Assembly: GCA_022561895.1 (NCBI GenBank)
Contig: JADFQH010000121.1
Span: 313-8,379 of the forward strand
Source of the DNA: Methanobacteriota archaeon
GTDB lineage: Archaea > Halobacteriota > Halobacteria > Halobacteriales > Halalkalicoccaceae
DNA length: 8,067 bases
Direction of reading: 5' to 3'
Shown here in pieces: positions 1 through 6,361 of this stretch. Position numbers and translations under genes: made by a program. Each line of letters opens with the position of its first letter. Positions within the stretch are counted from its first letter, which is position 1. The notes beneath the pieces were generated by a model. It saw only the letters and a program-made list of their open reading frames with translations, was not told the DNA's origin and ran no database searches.

Positions 1-21
1 TCAGACGCCTTTGGCGTCTGA
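1..21. repeat. Perfect inverted repeat (hairpin 1)
   Basis: Positions 1-9 (tcagacgcc) are the exact reverse complement of 13-21 (ggcgtctga), with a 3-nt loop ttt. It lies on the very edge of the window. Read on the + strand in frame 1 it ends with a TGA at 19-21, so it could also be the last codons of an upstream gene; there is too little sequence to decide. A transcription terminator or a recurrent intergenic palindrome is possible. No T-tract follows. Confidence 0.85.
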
Positions 22-27
22 CTGCCA

Positions 28-49
28 ATCGGATAGCTTGCTATCCGAT
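28..49. repeat. Perfect inverted repeat (hairpin 2)
   Basis: The 10-nt arm atcggatagc at 28-37 pairs perfectly with gctatccgat at 40-49 around a 2-nt centre (tt). It begins only 6 nt after hairpin 1. The arms are unrelated in sequence to those of hairpins 1 and 3, so this is a cluster of separate palindromes and not a repeated unit. Function unknown. Confidence 0.88.
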
Positions 50-55
50 GATGGT

Positions 56-99
56 CCAGCTTTTGCTGCGCTCGCCTTCGGCTCGCTGGCAAAAGCTGG
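56..99. repeat. Long inverted repeat (hairpin 3)
   Basis: The 11-nt arm ccagcttttgc at 56-66 is the exact reverse complement of gcaaaagctgg at 89-99. The 22-nt interior can fold further, for example gcc/ggc around ttc at 74-82 and gcg/cgc at 68-70 with 84-86. The arms contain an A4/T4 run, so on either strand the stem carries four T residues, though not as a free 3' tail. It sits 41 nt before the preferred start of the PH-domain gene, in its presumed upstream region. Confidence 0.85.
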
Positions 100-140
100 G
101 TGGCGGAACCCTCTTTGTCACTCCCGCCCATCTGACAGGT

Positions 141-677
141 ATGGCAGAACTATCGGGGCGTTTTGGTGAGACCGACTGGCTCGATCTCGGGCCCGACGAA
201 GAGGTTCTGTGGGCCGGTCACCCGAGCCTCGTTCCGTTCTTCGGCGAGTTCGTTCTGGGCATTGCGTTCGTTCTGTTCGGAGCCGTCGGAGTCGTACTGC
301 TCGAACCCTACGGACTCATCGGCGTTGCGGGCGTCGCCATCGGTCTCGTGCTGATCGCCCATACGCACCTCCGGCGTATCTCGACTGGCTACGTCATCAC
401 GAGCGCCGAAGTGTATCACAAAGAGGGGCTGGTCTCGCGCGACGTTACCCAGATCCGATACGAACGCATCCAGAACACCTCCTTTAGCCAATCGGTCGTC
501 GAGCGAACGCTCTCGTACGGCGACGTGATCATCACGAGCGCGGGCACGGGCGAAGTCGAAATCACGCTCAGAAGCGTGCCCGACCCCGCAAAACTCAAAC
601 GACTGTTGAGCGAGCAGCTCGATGCGGTCTATGCGACCGACGGCCAACCTGCCAGCGTCACGAGAACCGACATCTGA
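141..677 (+). CDS. PH domain (bPH2/DUF304-like) membrane protein
   Basis: Predicted 178-residue membrane protein. A short N-terminal part (motif EEVLWAGHPS, about residues 20-29) precedes two hydrophobic segments at about 33-53 and 57-75. A bacterial-type PH domain follows at about 77-160, starting with the typical R-x-S-T-G-Y-x-I-T pattern (79-87) and containing GLVSRDVTQIRYERIQN and a GDVIITSAG strand. This family is common in archaea and bacteria as a small membrane-anchored domain whose ligand is usually unknown. I chose ATG 141 over the in-frame ATGs at 48 and 51 because the extra 31 codons run through hairpins 2 and 3 and look unlike protein, whereas the GPDEEVLW start is typical of the family. 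The unknown membrane gene follows after 46 nt on the same strand and may be co-transcribed. Role in the cell is not deducible; the domain call is firm. Confidence 0.85.
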   Translation: MAELSGRFGETDWLDLGPDEEVLWAGHPSLVPFFGEFVLGIAFVLFGAVGVVLLEPYGLIGVAGVAIGLVLIAHTHLRRISTGYVITSAEVYHKEGLVSRDVTQIRYERIQNTSFSQSVVERTLSYGDVIITSAGTGEVEITLRSVPDPAKLKRLLSEQLDAVYATDGQPASVTRTDI

Positions 678-723
678 ACCGGCGACGACAACGCTGATAC
701 GCTCCCCGAAACAGTTCCCTACA

Positions 724-1503
724 ATGGGTTCGCTCGCCGCGTTCAAACAGCCGGAGTATATCGGAGAGAATCGCTGTTGGCCCTGTACTGTCGGAAACAG
801 TGCGATTCTCCTCGCGTGCTGTCTCGTTTTGGTACTCCTGTCCCCCCTTTTCTCGCTTATCGTCCTCCTCGCCGGTATGGGCACGATTGCACTCCGTGGC
901 TATCTCGTCCCCTACACGCCCGAACTCACTGCTCGGATTCGAGAGCGGATCGACCGAACGCCCGATCCACCGACCGGGTCGCTCGCGACAGCCGATGGGG
1001 AAGAACTCGGCGAGCACATCGTAGAGGATCTGCTCGAATCGGGTGTGGTTCTCCCCGATGGTGAGCGCCTGCTACTCGATGAGGGGTTTCGCGAGGCGTG
1101 GCGTGCGGAAATGGAGCAGCTTCGGGCGCTCTCGAACGAAGCGCTCGTCGAGGAAGTCGAGAGCACCGTCCAAGCGATGACGGTCGAACTGCTCGTCGCC
1201 GACCGCCCGCTCATTGCCCTTACCGGGCCGGAGGGCGGGGAATTCTGGGTTTCGCGGCCGGTTGCGATCGCGGAGGTCGGAGCCGACCGGGCGCTTTCTT
1301 CGGCGACGACGATGGCTCCTCGTTACCGGCTCGCGGCCCCACGCGCGCTGCGGAGTTTTCTCGATCGCTGTCCCGCCTGTGAGACGGCGACCGAAGAAAC
1401 CACCCTCGGTCAGTGCTGTGGCAATCTTCGAACGACCGGATCGGGTGTCGTTCTCGTCTGTCCCTCGTGTGATGAGTGGCTGTATCGGTTTCCCGCTGCG
1501 TGA
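724..1503 (+). CDS. Haloarchaeal membrane protein of unknown function with C-terminal cysteine cluster
   Basis: Predicted 259-residue protein. I do not recognise a named function. From ATG 724 the N-terminus reads as a short soluble stretch with an ENRCWPC motif (15-21). A long hydrophobic region at about 24-57, one or two membrane passes, is followed by an acidic soluble domain (about 65-205). The C-terminus has C216-x2-C219, C231-C232 and C246-x2-C249, a pattern like a treble-clef or zinc-ribbon site. From memory, proteins with an ENRC-x-PC N-terminus followed by a membrane segment recur in haloarchaea as uncharacterised proteins; I cannot verify this here. The reading frame stays open back to 622, overlapping the PH-domain gene, but the upstream 34 residues are low-quality shadow sequence, so the start at 724 is preferred. 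Metal binding and topology are inferences from residue spacing only. Confidence 0.8.
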   Translation: MGSLAAFKQPEYIGENRCWPCTVGNSAILLACCLVLVLLSPLFSLIVLLAGMGTIALRGYLVPYTPELTARIRERIDRTPDPPTGSLATADGEELGEHIVEDLLESGVVLPDGERLLLDEGFREAWRAEMEQLRALSNEALVEEVESTVQAMTVELLVADRPLIALTGPEGGEFWVSRPVAIAEVGADRALSSATTMAPRYRLAAPRALRSFLDRCPACETATEETTLGQCCGNLRTTGSGVVLVCPSCDEWLYRFPAA

Positions 1504-1549
1504 ACTCCATACCGATTTACAACATCCGTAGTAGCGCTATACAAAACAA

Positions 1550-1557
1550 CTAAATAG
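1550..1557 (+). promoter_or_regulatory. Candidate TATA box of the transporter operon
   Basis: The A/T-rich octamer ctaaatag, preceded by an A/C-rich stretch (acaaaacaa) that could serve as the TFB recognition element, is centred about 28 nt before ATG 1582. In haloarchaea transcription starts about 25-28 nt after the TATA centre, which would put the RNA 5' end at or next to the ATG, giving a leaderless mRNA. No Shine-Dalgarno site is visible before 1582, which agrees. Prediction only. Confidence 0.5.
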
Positions 1558-1573
1558 GAAAGATCCCTCTTTC
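1558..1573. promoter_or_regulatory. Candidate operator: GAAAGA-N4-TCTTTC inverted repeat
   Basis: The 6-nt arms gaaaga (1558-1563) and tctttc (1568-1573) form a perfect inverted repeat around tccc. It lies directly between the TATA-like box and the start codon, a location where a bound regulator would block initiation. A related GAAAG...CTTTC repeat overlaps the candidate promoter before the oxidoreductase at 6362. No regulator gene is present in the window. Short inverted repeats occur by chance, so this is tentative. Confidence 0.3.
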
Positions 1574-1581
1574 AGCAAGAA

Positions 1582-3027
1582 ATGGGGCGAGGGAAAAACA
1601 AACCGCGCGCCGGGGTATCGAGGCGGTCGTTCGTCAAGGCGGCCGGGGCATCCGGTGTGACGGCTGGATCGCTCGGGCTGGCTGGCTGTCTCGGCAGCGC
1701 GGACGACGACGCAATCATCATCCACAGCGACTCCGACTTTCAGGACATTAGGGGCGATATCCAACAGGCGCTCTGGGACGCCGGTCTCGATGACGATATC
1801 TCCTATGAGGTCCGGGCGGCCGCGGACGACACCGACCAACGCCGACAGGACATCCAGTCGGCGCTTCAGGCCGGACGTTCTCCGCCGGACATCTTCATGA
1901 TGGACTCGGGGTGGACAATCCCCTTCATCCTCAGAGAGCAGACGCTCAACCTGAGTGACCAGCTTTCCACTGATGTCAACGATCGGATCGAAAACGAGTA
2001 CCTCGATGCGGCGGTCGAGACCGCAAGACACCCCGACACGGGGAATCTCCACGCCCTCCCGCTCTTTCCGGACTTCTCGGTAATGCTCTACCGGCAGGAT
2101 CTCATCGAGGAGGCGGGCCACGATACGAGCAGTTGGGCGACCGAACCGATCTCCTGGCAGGAGTTCTCCGAGATCGTCGCCGACACCCAACAACAGAGCG
2201 GCGTCGATTTCGGCTTTACGACGCAGGCGGCCGCTTACGAGGGGCTTGCCTGCTGTACGTTCAACGAGACGATGTCGAGCTGGGGCGGGGCATACTTTGG
2301 AGGAATCGATAACCTTTTCGACGCCGGCGACCGGCCGGTCACCGTCGACGAGGAGCCCGTGCTGAACGCGATCCGGATGATGCGCGCGTTCATGTACGGC
2401 GAGGAAGACGAACACGCATTGGAAGGCTACGAGCAGATCGCGCCCACCTCGATCGTTCAGTGGATCGAGGACGAATCGTTAGGGCCGTTCCAGAACGGCA
2501 ACGCGATTGCCCACCGAAACTGGCCCTTTGCGATCAGCGAGGGAGCCGACGCCTTCGGCGAGGATCTGGGCGTCATGCCGGTTCCGTACGGAGTTCCCGC
2601 AGAGGAGTCGGAGTACGAAGGGCTCGGCGGAACGGCTGCTGCGCTCGGGGGTTGGCATCTCGCGATCAATCCCCACACCGACCGGATCGACGAGTCGGCC
2701 CAGATCCTCGAGGCCTTTGCCACCGAGGAGGTCCAGCGCACGATGTTCGAGGCCAACGGCTGGCTGCCGCCACAGATCGATCTCTTGGGAACGCCGGCGT
2801 TCGAGGAGATCGAGCCGTTCGGCCGGTATACGGATACGCTCCGGATTCTCGGGGAGGGTGCGGTCCCCCGGCCCGTAACCGACATCTGGGCCGAGCAGGC
2901 CGCGGTGATCGCCATCGAGGTCCACAACGCCTACACCCAACAGAAAACACCCGAGGAGGCGATGGGAGATCTGAAAGCACGGCTCGAACGAAGCGAAGCA
3001 GACGTGGAGGAGACGGATGGCAACTGA
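1582..3027 (+). CDS. Carbohydrate ABC transporter substrate-binding lipoprotein (Tat-exported)
   Basis: Predicted 481-residue family 1 extracellular solute-binding protein, the ligand-capturing part of the importer encoded downstream. The N-terminus carries a Tat signal (SRRSFVKA, R14-R15), a small-residue hydrophobic stretch and a lipobox LAGC with C36 as the likely lipid-modified cysteine. It is thus probably exported folded and anchored on the outer face of the membrane. The body has features of sugar-binding relatives: PDIFMMDSGW, the PLFPDFSVMLYR segment, SWGGAYFG, and FQNGNAIAHRNWPFA, which matches the usual 'GK-A-M--NWPYA' region of trehalose/maltose-type binding proteins. A C224-C225 pair is present. 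Length is normal for the family. The stop overlaps the first permease by 11 nt. It is first in the operon, has a leaderless-type start and no Shine-Dalgarno. The class (CUT1 sugar importer) is clear; the ligand is not. Confidence 0.93.
   Translation: MGRGKNKPRAGVSRRSFVKAAGASGVTAGSLGLAGCLGSADDDAIIIHSDSDFQDIRGDIQQALWDAGLDDDISYEVRAAADDTDQRRQDIQSALQAGRSPPDIFMMDSGWTIPFILREQTLNLSDQLSTDVNDRIENEYLDAAVETARHPDTGNLHALPLFPDFSVMLYRQDLIEEAGHDTSSWATEPISWQEFSEIVADTQQQSGVDFGFTTQAAAYEGLACCTFNETMSSWGGAYFGGIDNLFDAGDRPVTVDEEPVLNAIRMMRAFMYGEEDEHALEGYEQIAPTSIVQWIEDESLGPFQNGNAIAHRNWPFAISEGADAFGEDLGVMPVPYGVPAEESEYEGLGGTAAALGGWHLAINPHTDRIDESAQILEAFATEEVQRTMFEANGWLPPQIDLLGTPAFEEIEPFGRYTDTLRILGEGAVPRPVTDIWAEQAAVIAIEVHNAYTQQKTPEEAMGDLKARLERSEADVEETDGN
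3006..3010 (+). promoter_or_regulatory. Shine-Dalgarno site for first permease
   Basis: ggagg lies 6 nt before ATG 3017, inside the 3' end of the binding-protein gene. It supports that ATG as the start and coupled translation across the 11-nt overlap. Confidence 0.7.
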
Positions 3028-4015
3028 ACGAGACAGGGGTCGACTCGCGCCGGTCGTCGACTGGATGGAGAACTTGAGCGAGGCGGCCTACGCCTATCTC
3101 CTGCTTATCCCGTCGTTTGGACTGCTCGCACTCGTTGCGTTCTACCCGCTCATCTCGACGTTCTGGATGTCACTGCTCGAAGACCAGACACGCGGAGCCG
3201 AACCCCTCGGTGGCTTCGTCGGTCTCGAAAACTACATCAACATCCTCACCGGGGATGCCCGGCTGGCCCGCCAGTTCGTCGATATCGGCTTTACCGGCTC
3301 GTTTCCCTTCGTCGAACTTGGCGTTGGCTTCTTCCAACAGGCGCTGTTCGTCACGCTCGCCTTTGCGATCTTGAACGTCCTGTTTACGACGCTGATCGGC
3401 TTTGGCCAAGCGCTCGTTCTCGATAAGGACTTTCGGGGGCGGCGCTGGGTTCGAGTCGCGGTCATCATCCCGTGGGCGGTCCCCATCGTCATCCAAGGCA
3501 TGATCTTCTACCTGATCTTCCAGCCGACCGTCGGGTTCGGTGCGGATCTGATGAGTTGGCTCGGGCTGTTCGGAAGCGATCCACTAGCGAGCAGTCAGGA
3601 CTCGTTTTTCATCATCCTGATCGCCGACGTCTGGAAGACCTCCGCCTTTATGGCGCTGCTCATTCTGGCAGGGCTTCAGAGCGTTGACCGGAGTCTCTAC
3701 GATGTCGCAAAAGTGTCGGGGGCCTCGACGTGGCAGCGATTCAAATTCATCACGTTCCCGCTCGTGCTTCCGGCGCTCTTGGTTGCAATGTTGTTCCGGA
3801 CGATGGACGCAATGAGAGTGTACGGGCTGATCGAATCGACTGCCGGCTGTACGACCGTCCCCTCGCTGACGTGCATGGTCGTCGAGGCGATGTTCGGTGG
3901 GACGCGCATCTTCGGCACTGCGGCGGCGGTGGCGTTCATGACCGCGGCGATCATCGGAGTGTTCATCTCGGTTTATATCGTCAAATTCCGGGATCAGGAA
4001 GGAGGTGTCTACTAA
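3017..4015 (+). CDS. Carbohydrate ABC transporter permease, MalF type
   Basis: Predicted 332-residue inner component of a binding-protein-dependent (CUT1) importer, with about six membrane segments (near 25-48, 108-132, 145-168, 197-219, 247-262 and 300-322). The cytoplasmic EAA loop that docks onto the ATPase is visible at about 226-252 (SLYDVAKVSGAST...FPLVLP), with its conserved glycine G235 and the proline-ending I/F-x-x-P-L part. The loop before the last membrane segment contains C278 and C286 (GCTTVPSLTC), possibly a disulfide on the outer face. The start is supported by an upstream ggagg; the gene overlaps its upstream neighbour by 11 nt and ends in TAATG, sharing one base with the next permease. 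It pairs with that permease to form the channel. Confidence 0.93.
   Translation: MATERDRGRLAPVVDWMENLSEAAYAYLLLIPSFGLLALVAFYPLISTFWMSLLEDQTRGAEPLGGFVGLENYINILTGDARLARQFVDIGFTGSFPFVELGVGFFQQALFVTLAFAILNVLFTTLIGFGQALVLDKDFRGRRWVRVAVIIPWAVPIVIQGMIFYLIFQPTVGFGADLMSWLGLFGSDPLASSQDSFFIILIADVWKTSAFMALLILAGLQSVDRSLYDVAKVSGASTWQRFKFITFPLVLPALLVAMLFRTMDAMRVYGLIESTAGCTTVPSLTCMVVEAMFGGTRIFGTAAAVAFMTAAIIGVFISVYIVKFRDQEGGVY
4001..4007 (+). promoter_or_regulatory. Strong Shine-Dalgarno site for second permease
   Basis: ggaggtg at 4001-4007 matches the archaeal anti-Shine-Dalgarno complement closely and lies 7 nt before ATG 4015. This selects 4015 as the start, although the reading frame is open back to 3730 through the first permease gene. 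Confidence 0.8.
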
Positions 4016-4989
4016 TGGCAGCTGAAACAGAAACCGAGACGATAGAGCGAGAGGCGACGGGAGAGCAAAAAGGGGAACAAGAACGGAATCGCGGCCCGCT
4101 CGAACGCTGGGTCGGCGATTCGATCTCGGACCCTGGGCGAGCCTACAAGCCGATGTTCTGGCTCGTAACGATCTTCTTCCTCTTTACAACACTGTTCCCC
4201 TTCTACTGGCTGCTCATGGTCGCGCTCACGCCGGAGGGACAGCTCCAGGATGTCTGGCTCACACCCAACGGCTTCAACCCCGGCGTGTTCATCGAGGTGT
4301 TCGAGATCCTGCCGTTTCACCGGTACATGTTCAACAGCTTCGTGATCGCGACAGTCGCGACCGTTATCGTCCTCCTGGTGGCGAGCCTCGCGGGCTACGT
4401 CTTCGGACGGCTCAGCTTCCCTGGGAAAGGTCCGCTCATGCTGCTCGTTCTCTTGGTCTCTTTCTTCCCCCCAGCGGCGTTTTTCATCCCGCTCAACGAT
4501 CTGTTCAACACACAGATTTCGATTCTCGAACCCGTTCTTTCCGACGGAAGCATCTACAACACGCCCTACGCGCTCATCATCCCGCTATCGGCGATCTTCA
4601 TGCCGCTTGCGATCTTCATCCTCACCACCTTCTACAGCCAGATCCCCGACGGACTCGAGGACGCCGCGCGCGTCGAGGGAACGACCCGACTGGGTGCGCT
4701 GTTTCGGGTGATTATTCCCCTGTCCGCGCCGGGCGTAGCGACTGCGGGCGTGCTCACCTTTATCGGCGTTTACAACGAGTTTTTCTTCTCGTTTCTGATG
4801 ACTGACGGCCAGCCCCAGAGCTGGGCCCCGATCCTTGACGGGATCTTGGGCTACCAAGGCCAGTATCAGACACTGTACAACGCGATGGCCGCCGCATCGA
4901 TCATCGGTGTCCTGCCGATGGCGATCCTGGTGGTCGTCGCCCAGGAAAAGATCGTCAGCGGACTGACGGCGGGCGGACTCAAGGAGTAA
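4015..4989 (+). CDS. Carbohydrate ABC transporter permease, MalG type
   Basis: Predicted 324-residue second channel subunit. A charged, acidic cytoplasmic N-terminus (1-45, with ETETETIERE) precedes about six membrane segments, the first at about 48-70. The EAA loop is at about 211-240 (PDGLEDAARVEG...FRVIIPLSAPG), closely matching the MalG form with E215-D-A-A and G222. The C-terminus GLTAGGLKE matches the usual 'GLTAGAVKG' tail of MalG-type permeases, which contacts the ATPase. It starts within the TAATG of the first permease behind a strong Shine-Dalgarno site, and the ATPase start follows 4 nt after its stop. Family and role are clear; substrate is not. Confidence 0.93.
   Translation: MAAETETETIEREATGEQKGEQERNRGPLERWVGDSISDPGRAYKPMFWLVTIFFLFTTLFPFYWLLMVALTPEGQLQDVWLTPNGFNPGVFIEVFEILPFHRYMFNSFVIATVATVIVLLVASLAGYVFGRLSFPGKGPLMLLVLLVSFFPPAAFFIPLNDLFNTQISILEPVLSDGSIYNTPYALIIPLSAIFMPLAIFILTTFYSQIPDGLEDAARVEGTTRLGALFRVIIPLSAPGVATAGVLTFIGVYNEFFFSFLMTDGQPQSWAPILDGILGYQGQYQTLYNAMAAASIIGVLPMAILVVVAQEKIVSGLTAGGLKE
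4981..4986 (+). promoter_or_regulatory. Shine-Dalgarno site for transporter ATPase
   Basis: aaggag lies 7 nt before ATG 4994, inside the last codons of the second permease. It supports the chosen start and coupled translation. Confidence 0.7.
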
Positions 4990-4993
4990 GATC

Positions 4994-6187
4994 ATGGCAA
5001 ACGTAACACTCGAAGGGATCACGAAACGGTACGAGGACGTAACGGCGGTCGACGACATGAACATGGAGATCGGCGACGGCGAGTTCGTCACCTTCGTCGG
5101 CCCCTCCGGCTGTGGGAAGTCGACGACGATGGAGACGATCGCGGGTCTGACGAAACCCACCGAGGGGACGGTCCATATCGGCGAGCGCGACGTGACGCGA
5201 CTGCCGCCGAAAGACAGAAACATCGCGATGGTGTTCCAGAACATCGCGCTGTTTCCCCACATGGACGTCTATGACAACATCAGTTTTGGACTGCGCCTGC
5301 GCAAGTACGACAAAGACGAGGTCGACCGGCGGGTCGAGGAAGCGGCCGATATCGTTCAGCTCGAAGGGATGATGGAGCGCATGCCCGAGGAGATGTCGGG
5401 CGGCCAGCGCCAGCGTGTCGCCATCGCCCGCGCGCTCGTGCGCGAACCGGACGTGTTCTTGATGGACGAGCCGCTTGCGAACCTCGACGCGAAGCTCCGG
5501 GTTCATATGCGAACGGAGCTACAGCGGCTTCACCGACGGCTCGATACCACCATCGTCTACGTCACCCACGATCAGGCAGAGGCGATGACCATGAGTGACC
5601 GGATCGCGGTGATCAACGCGGGCCAGCTCATGCAGATCGCCCCGCCGCTCGAATGCTACAACGAGCCGGCAAACCTCTTCGTCGCGGGCTTTATCGGTTC
5701 GCCCTCGATGAACTTCGTCGAAGCCGACGTAAGGAGCGGCGAACTCGAAACCGAGAACTTTACTATTGAATTCGATCCCGCGACGACCGACGGGCTCGCG
5801 CCCGGCGATCGGGTGACGATCGGCGTCCGTCCCGAGGACGTCTATCTCGAACGCACTGCCGACGGTGTTGAACATCCCTCCGGACTGATCGACGCCCGAA
5901 CCGATGTACTCGAACCGATGGGCAACGAGGTGTTCGTCTATCTCGTCACCGGCGACGACGCGGATACGAGTATGGACGTCGAAGGCGGAGCCGCCACGGA
6001 CGACCAGCTGTTGATGAGCGTCGATCCGGACACGGAGATCGATATCGACGAGGACGTTTCGGTCGTGCTCGATCGCTCTCGCGTCCATCTGTTCGATCCC
6101 GATACGGGCACTGCACTGCGTCATGGACTCATCAGCGCCGCAAGTGCAACCGGTACGCCCGAACGCGGCGTTGGCGATACCGACTGA
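4994..6187 (+). CDS. Carbohydrate ABC transporter ATP-binding protein, MalK/UgpC type
   Basis: Predicted 397-residue cytoplasmic ATPase energising the importer. All nucleotide-binding motifs are intact: Walker A GPSGCGKST (36-44), Q-loop Q82 in VFQNIALFPHM, signature SGGQRQRVA (135-143), Walker B VFLMDEP (154-160, catalytic E159), D-loop NLDA (163-166) and switch H192. The MalK-type regulatory C-terminus (OB/TOBE fold) runs from about 238 to 375, with IGVRPEDVYL as its landmark. That part includes an acidic stretch at about 320-350 (DDADTSMDVEGG, DPDTEIDIDED), in keeping with a halophile. A short tail after residue 375 looks unstructured. It is the last gene of the packed operon. In haloarchaea such ATPases may serve more than one importer; whether this one is dedicated cannot be seen. 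Confidence 0.95.
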   Translation: MANVTLEGITKRYEDVTAVDDMNMEIGDGEFVTFVGPSGCGKSTTMETIAGLTKPTEGTVHIGERDVTRLPPKDRNIAMVFQNIALFPHMDVYDNISFGLRLRKYDKDEVDRRVEEAADIVQLEGMMERMPEEMSGGQRQRVAIARALVREPDVFLMDEPLANLDAKLRVHMRTELQRLHRRLDTTIVYVTHDQAEAMTMSDRIAVINAGQLMQIAPPLECYNEPANLFVAGFIGSPSMNFVEADVRSGELETENFTIEFDPATTDGLAPGDRVTIGVRPEDVYLERTADGVEHPSGLIDARTDVLEPMGNEVFVYLVTGDDADTSMDVEGGAATDDQLLMSVDPDTEIDIDEDVSVVLDRSRVHLFDPDTGTALRHGLISAASATGTPERGVGDTD

Positions 6188-6195
6188 GGTGAATC

Positions 6196-6217
6196 TCGTC
6201 GATCGGGCGATCGATGA
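6196..6217. repeat. Inverted repeat after transporter operon
   Basis: tcgtcgatc (6196-6204) pairs with gatcgatga (6209-6217) around gggc, with one G-U pair on the RNA, starting 8 nt after the ATPase stop codon. It could act as an mRNA 3' end or processing hairpin. Only a weak T-rich stretch (cttatt, 6233-6238) follows, so a terminator role is uncertain. Confidence 0.45.
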
Positions 6218-6324
6218 CCATCCGGAGAGCCGCTTATTGAGAGCATAACAATACGTCACCGATTCGATGATATGAGTAGAACCGTGACTCCACAAACAGG
6301 TACAGCCCCTAACACGACCGCGAA

Positions 6325-6349
6325 CGAAAGGGTAATCCCGTAACTTTCG
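6325..6349 (+). promoter_or_regulatory. Candidate promoter and overlapping CGAAAG...CTTTCG inverted repeat
   Basis: cgaaag (6325-6330) resembles the haloarchaeal TFB recognition element and is followed by the A/T-containing ggtaatc (6331-6337), centred about 28 nt before ATG 6362, the spacing expected for a leaderless transcript. The same cgaaag pairs with ctttcg at 6344-6349 across 13 nt, so a regulator binding there would cover the core promoter. The TATA-like part is poor, so this is a modest prediction. The GAAAG/CTTTC half-sites recur before the transporter operon. Confidence 0.4.
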
Positions 6350-6361
6350 CTAGTTCCTCCA

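Larger units (their letters stand above)
6188..6361. other. Intergenic region between ATPase and oxidoreductase
   Basis: This 174-nt gap is the only sizeable one in the catabolic cluster. It holds the post-operon inverted repeat at its left end, A/T-richer sequence in the middle (around 6233-6275), and a promoter-like element with an inverted repeat just before 6362. No convincing small ORF or RNA gene was seen. It suggests the oxidoreductase can be expressed separately from the importer. Confidence 0.6.

Noticed and set aside
1..99. CRISPR array
   Set aside because: The repeated element is palindromy within each unit, not a repeated sequence. The three hairpins differ in sequence and have no regular spacers.
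622..723. Upstream start for the unknown membrane protein
   Set aside because: The extra 34 codons overlap the PH gene and lack family character. ATG 724 gives the expected short N-terminus before ENRCWPC.
150..884. Long open frame on the minus strand opposite the PH and unknown-membrane genes
   Set aside because: It is a shadow of GC-rich + strand coding: low-complexity Arg/Asp/Glu content, no recognisable domain, and it spans two well-supported genes.
1532..1539. Palindrome tagcgcta upstream of the transporter TATA box
   Set aside because: An 8-nt palindrome with no extension on either side is expected by chance, and no second copy was noticed at the other promoters.
1537..2415. 292-codon minus-strand open frame opposite the binding-protein gene
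   Set aside because: The + strand gene has a clear Tat signal, lipobox and family motifs. The antisense product shows no domain and is typical of antisense openness in high-GC DNA.
3730..4014. Possible 95-codon N-terminal extension of the second permease
   Set aside because: It overlaps the first permease entirely and reads as Arg/His-rich non-membrane sequence. The ATG at 4015 has a strong Shine-Dalgarno site.
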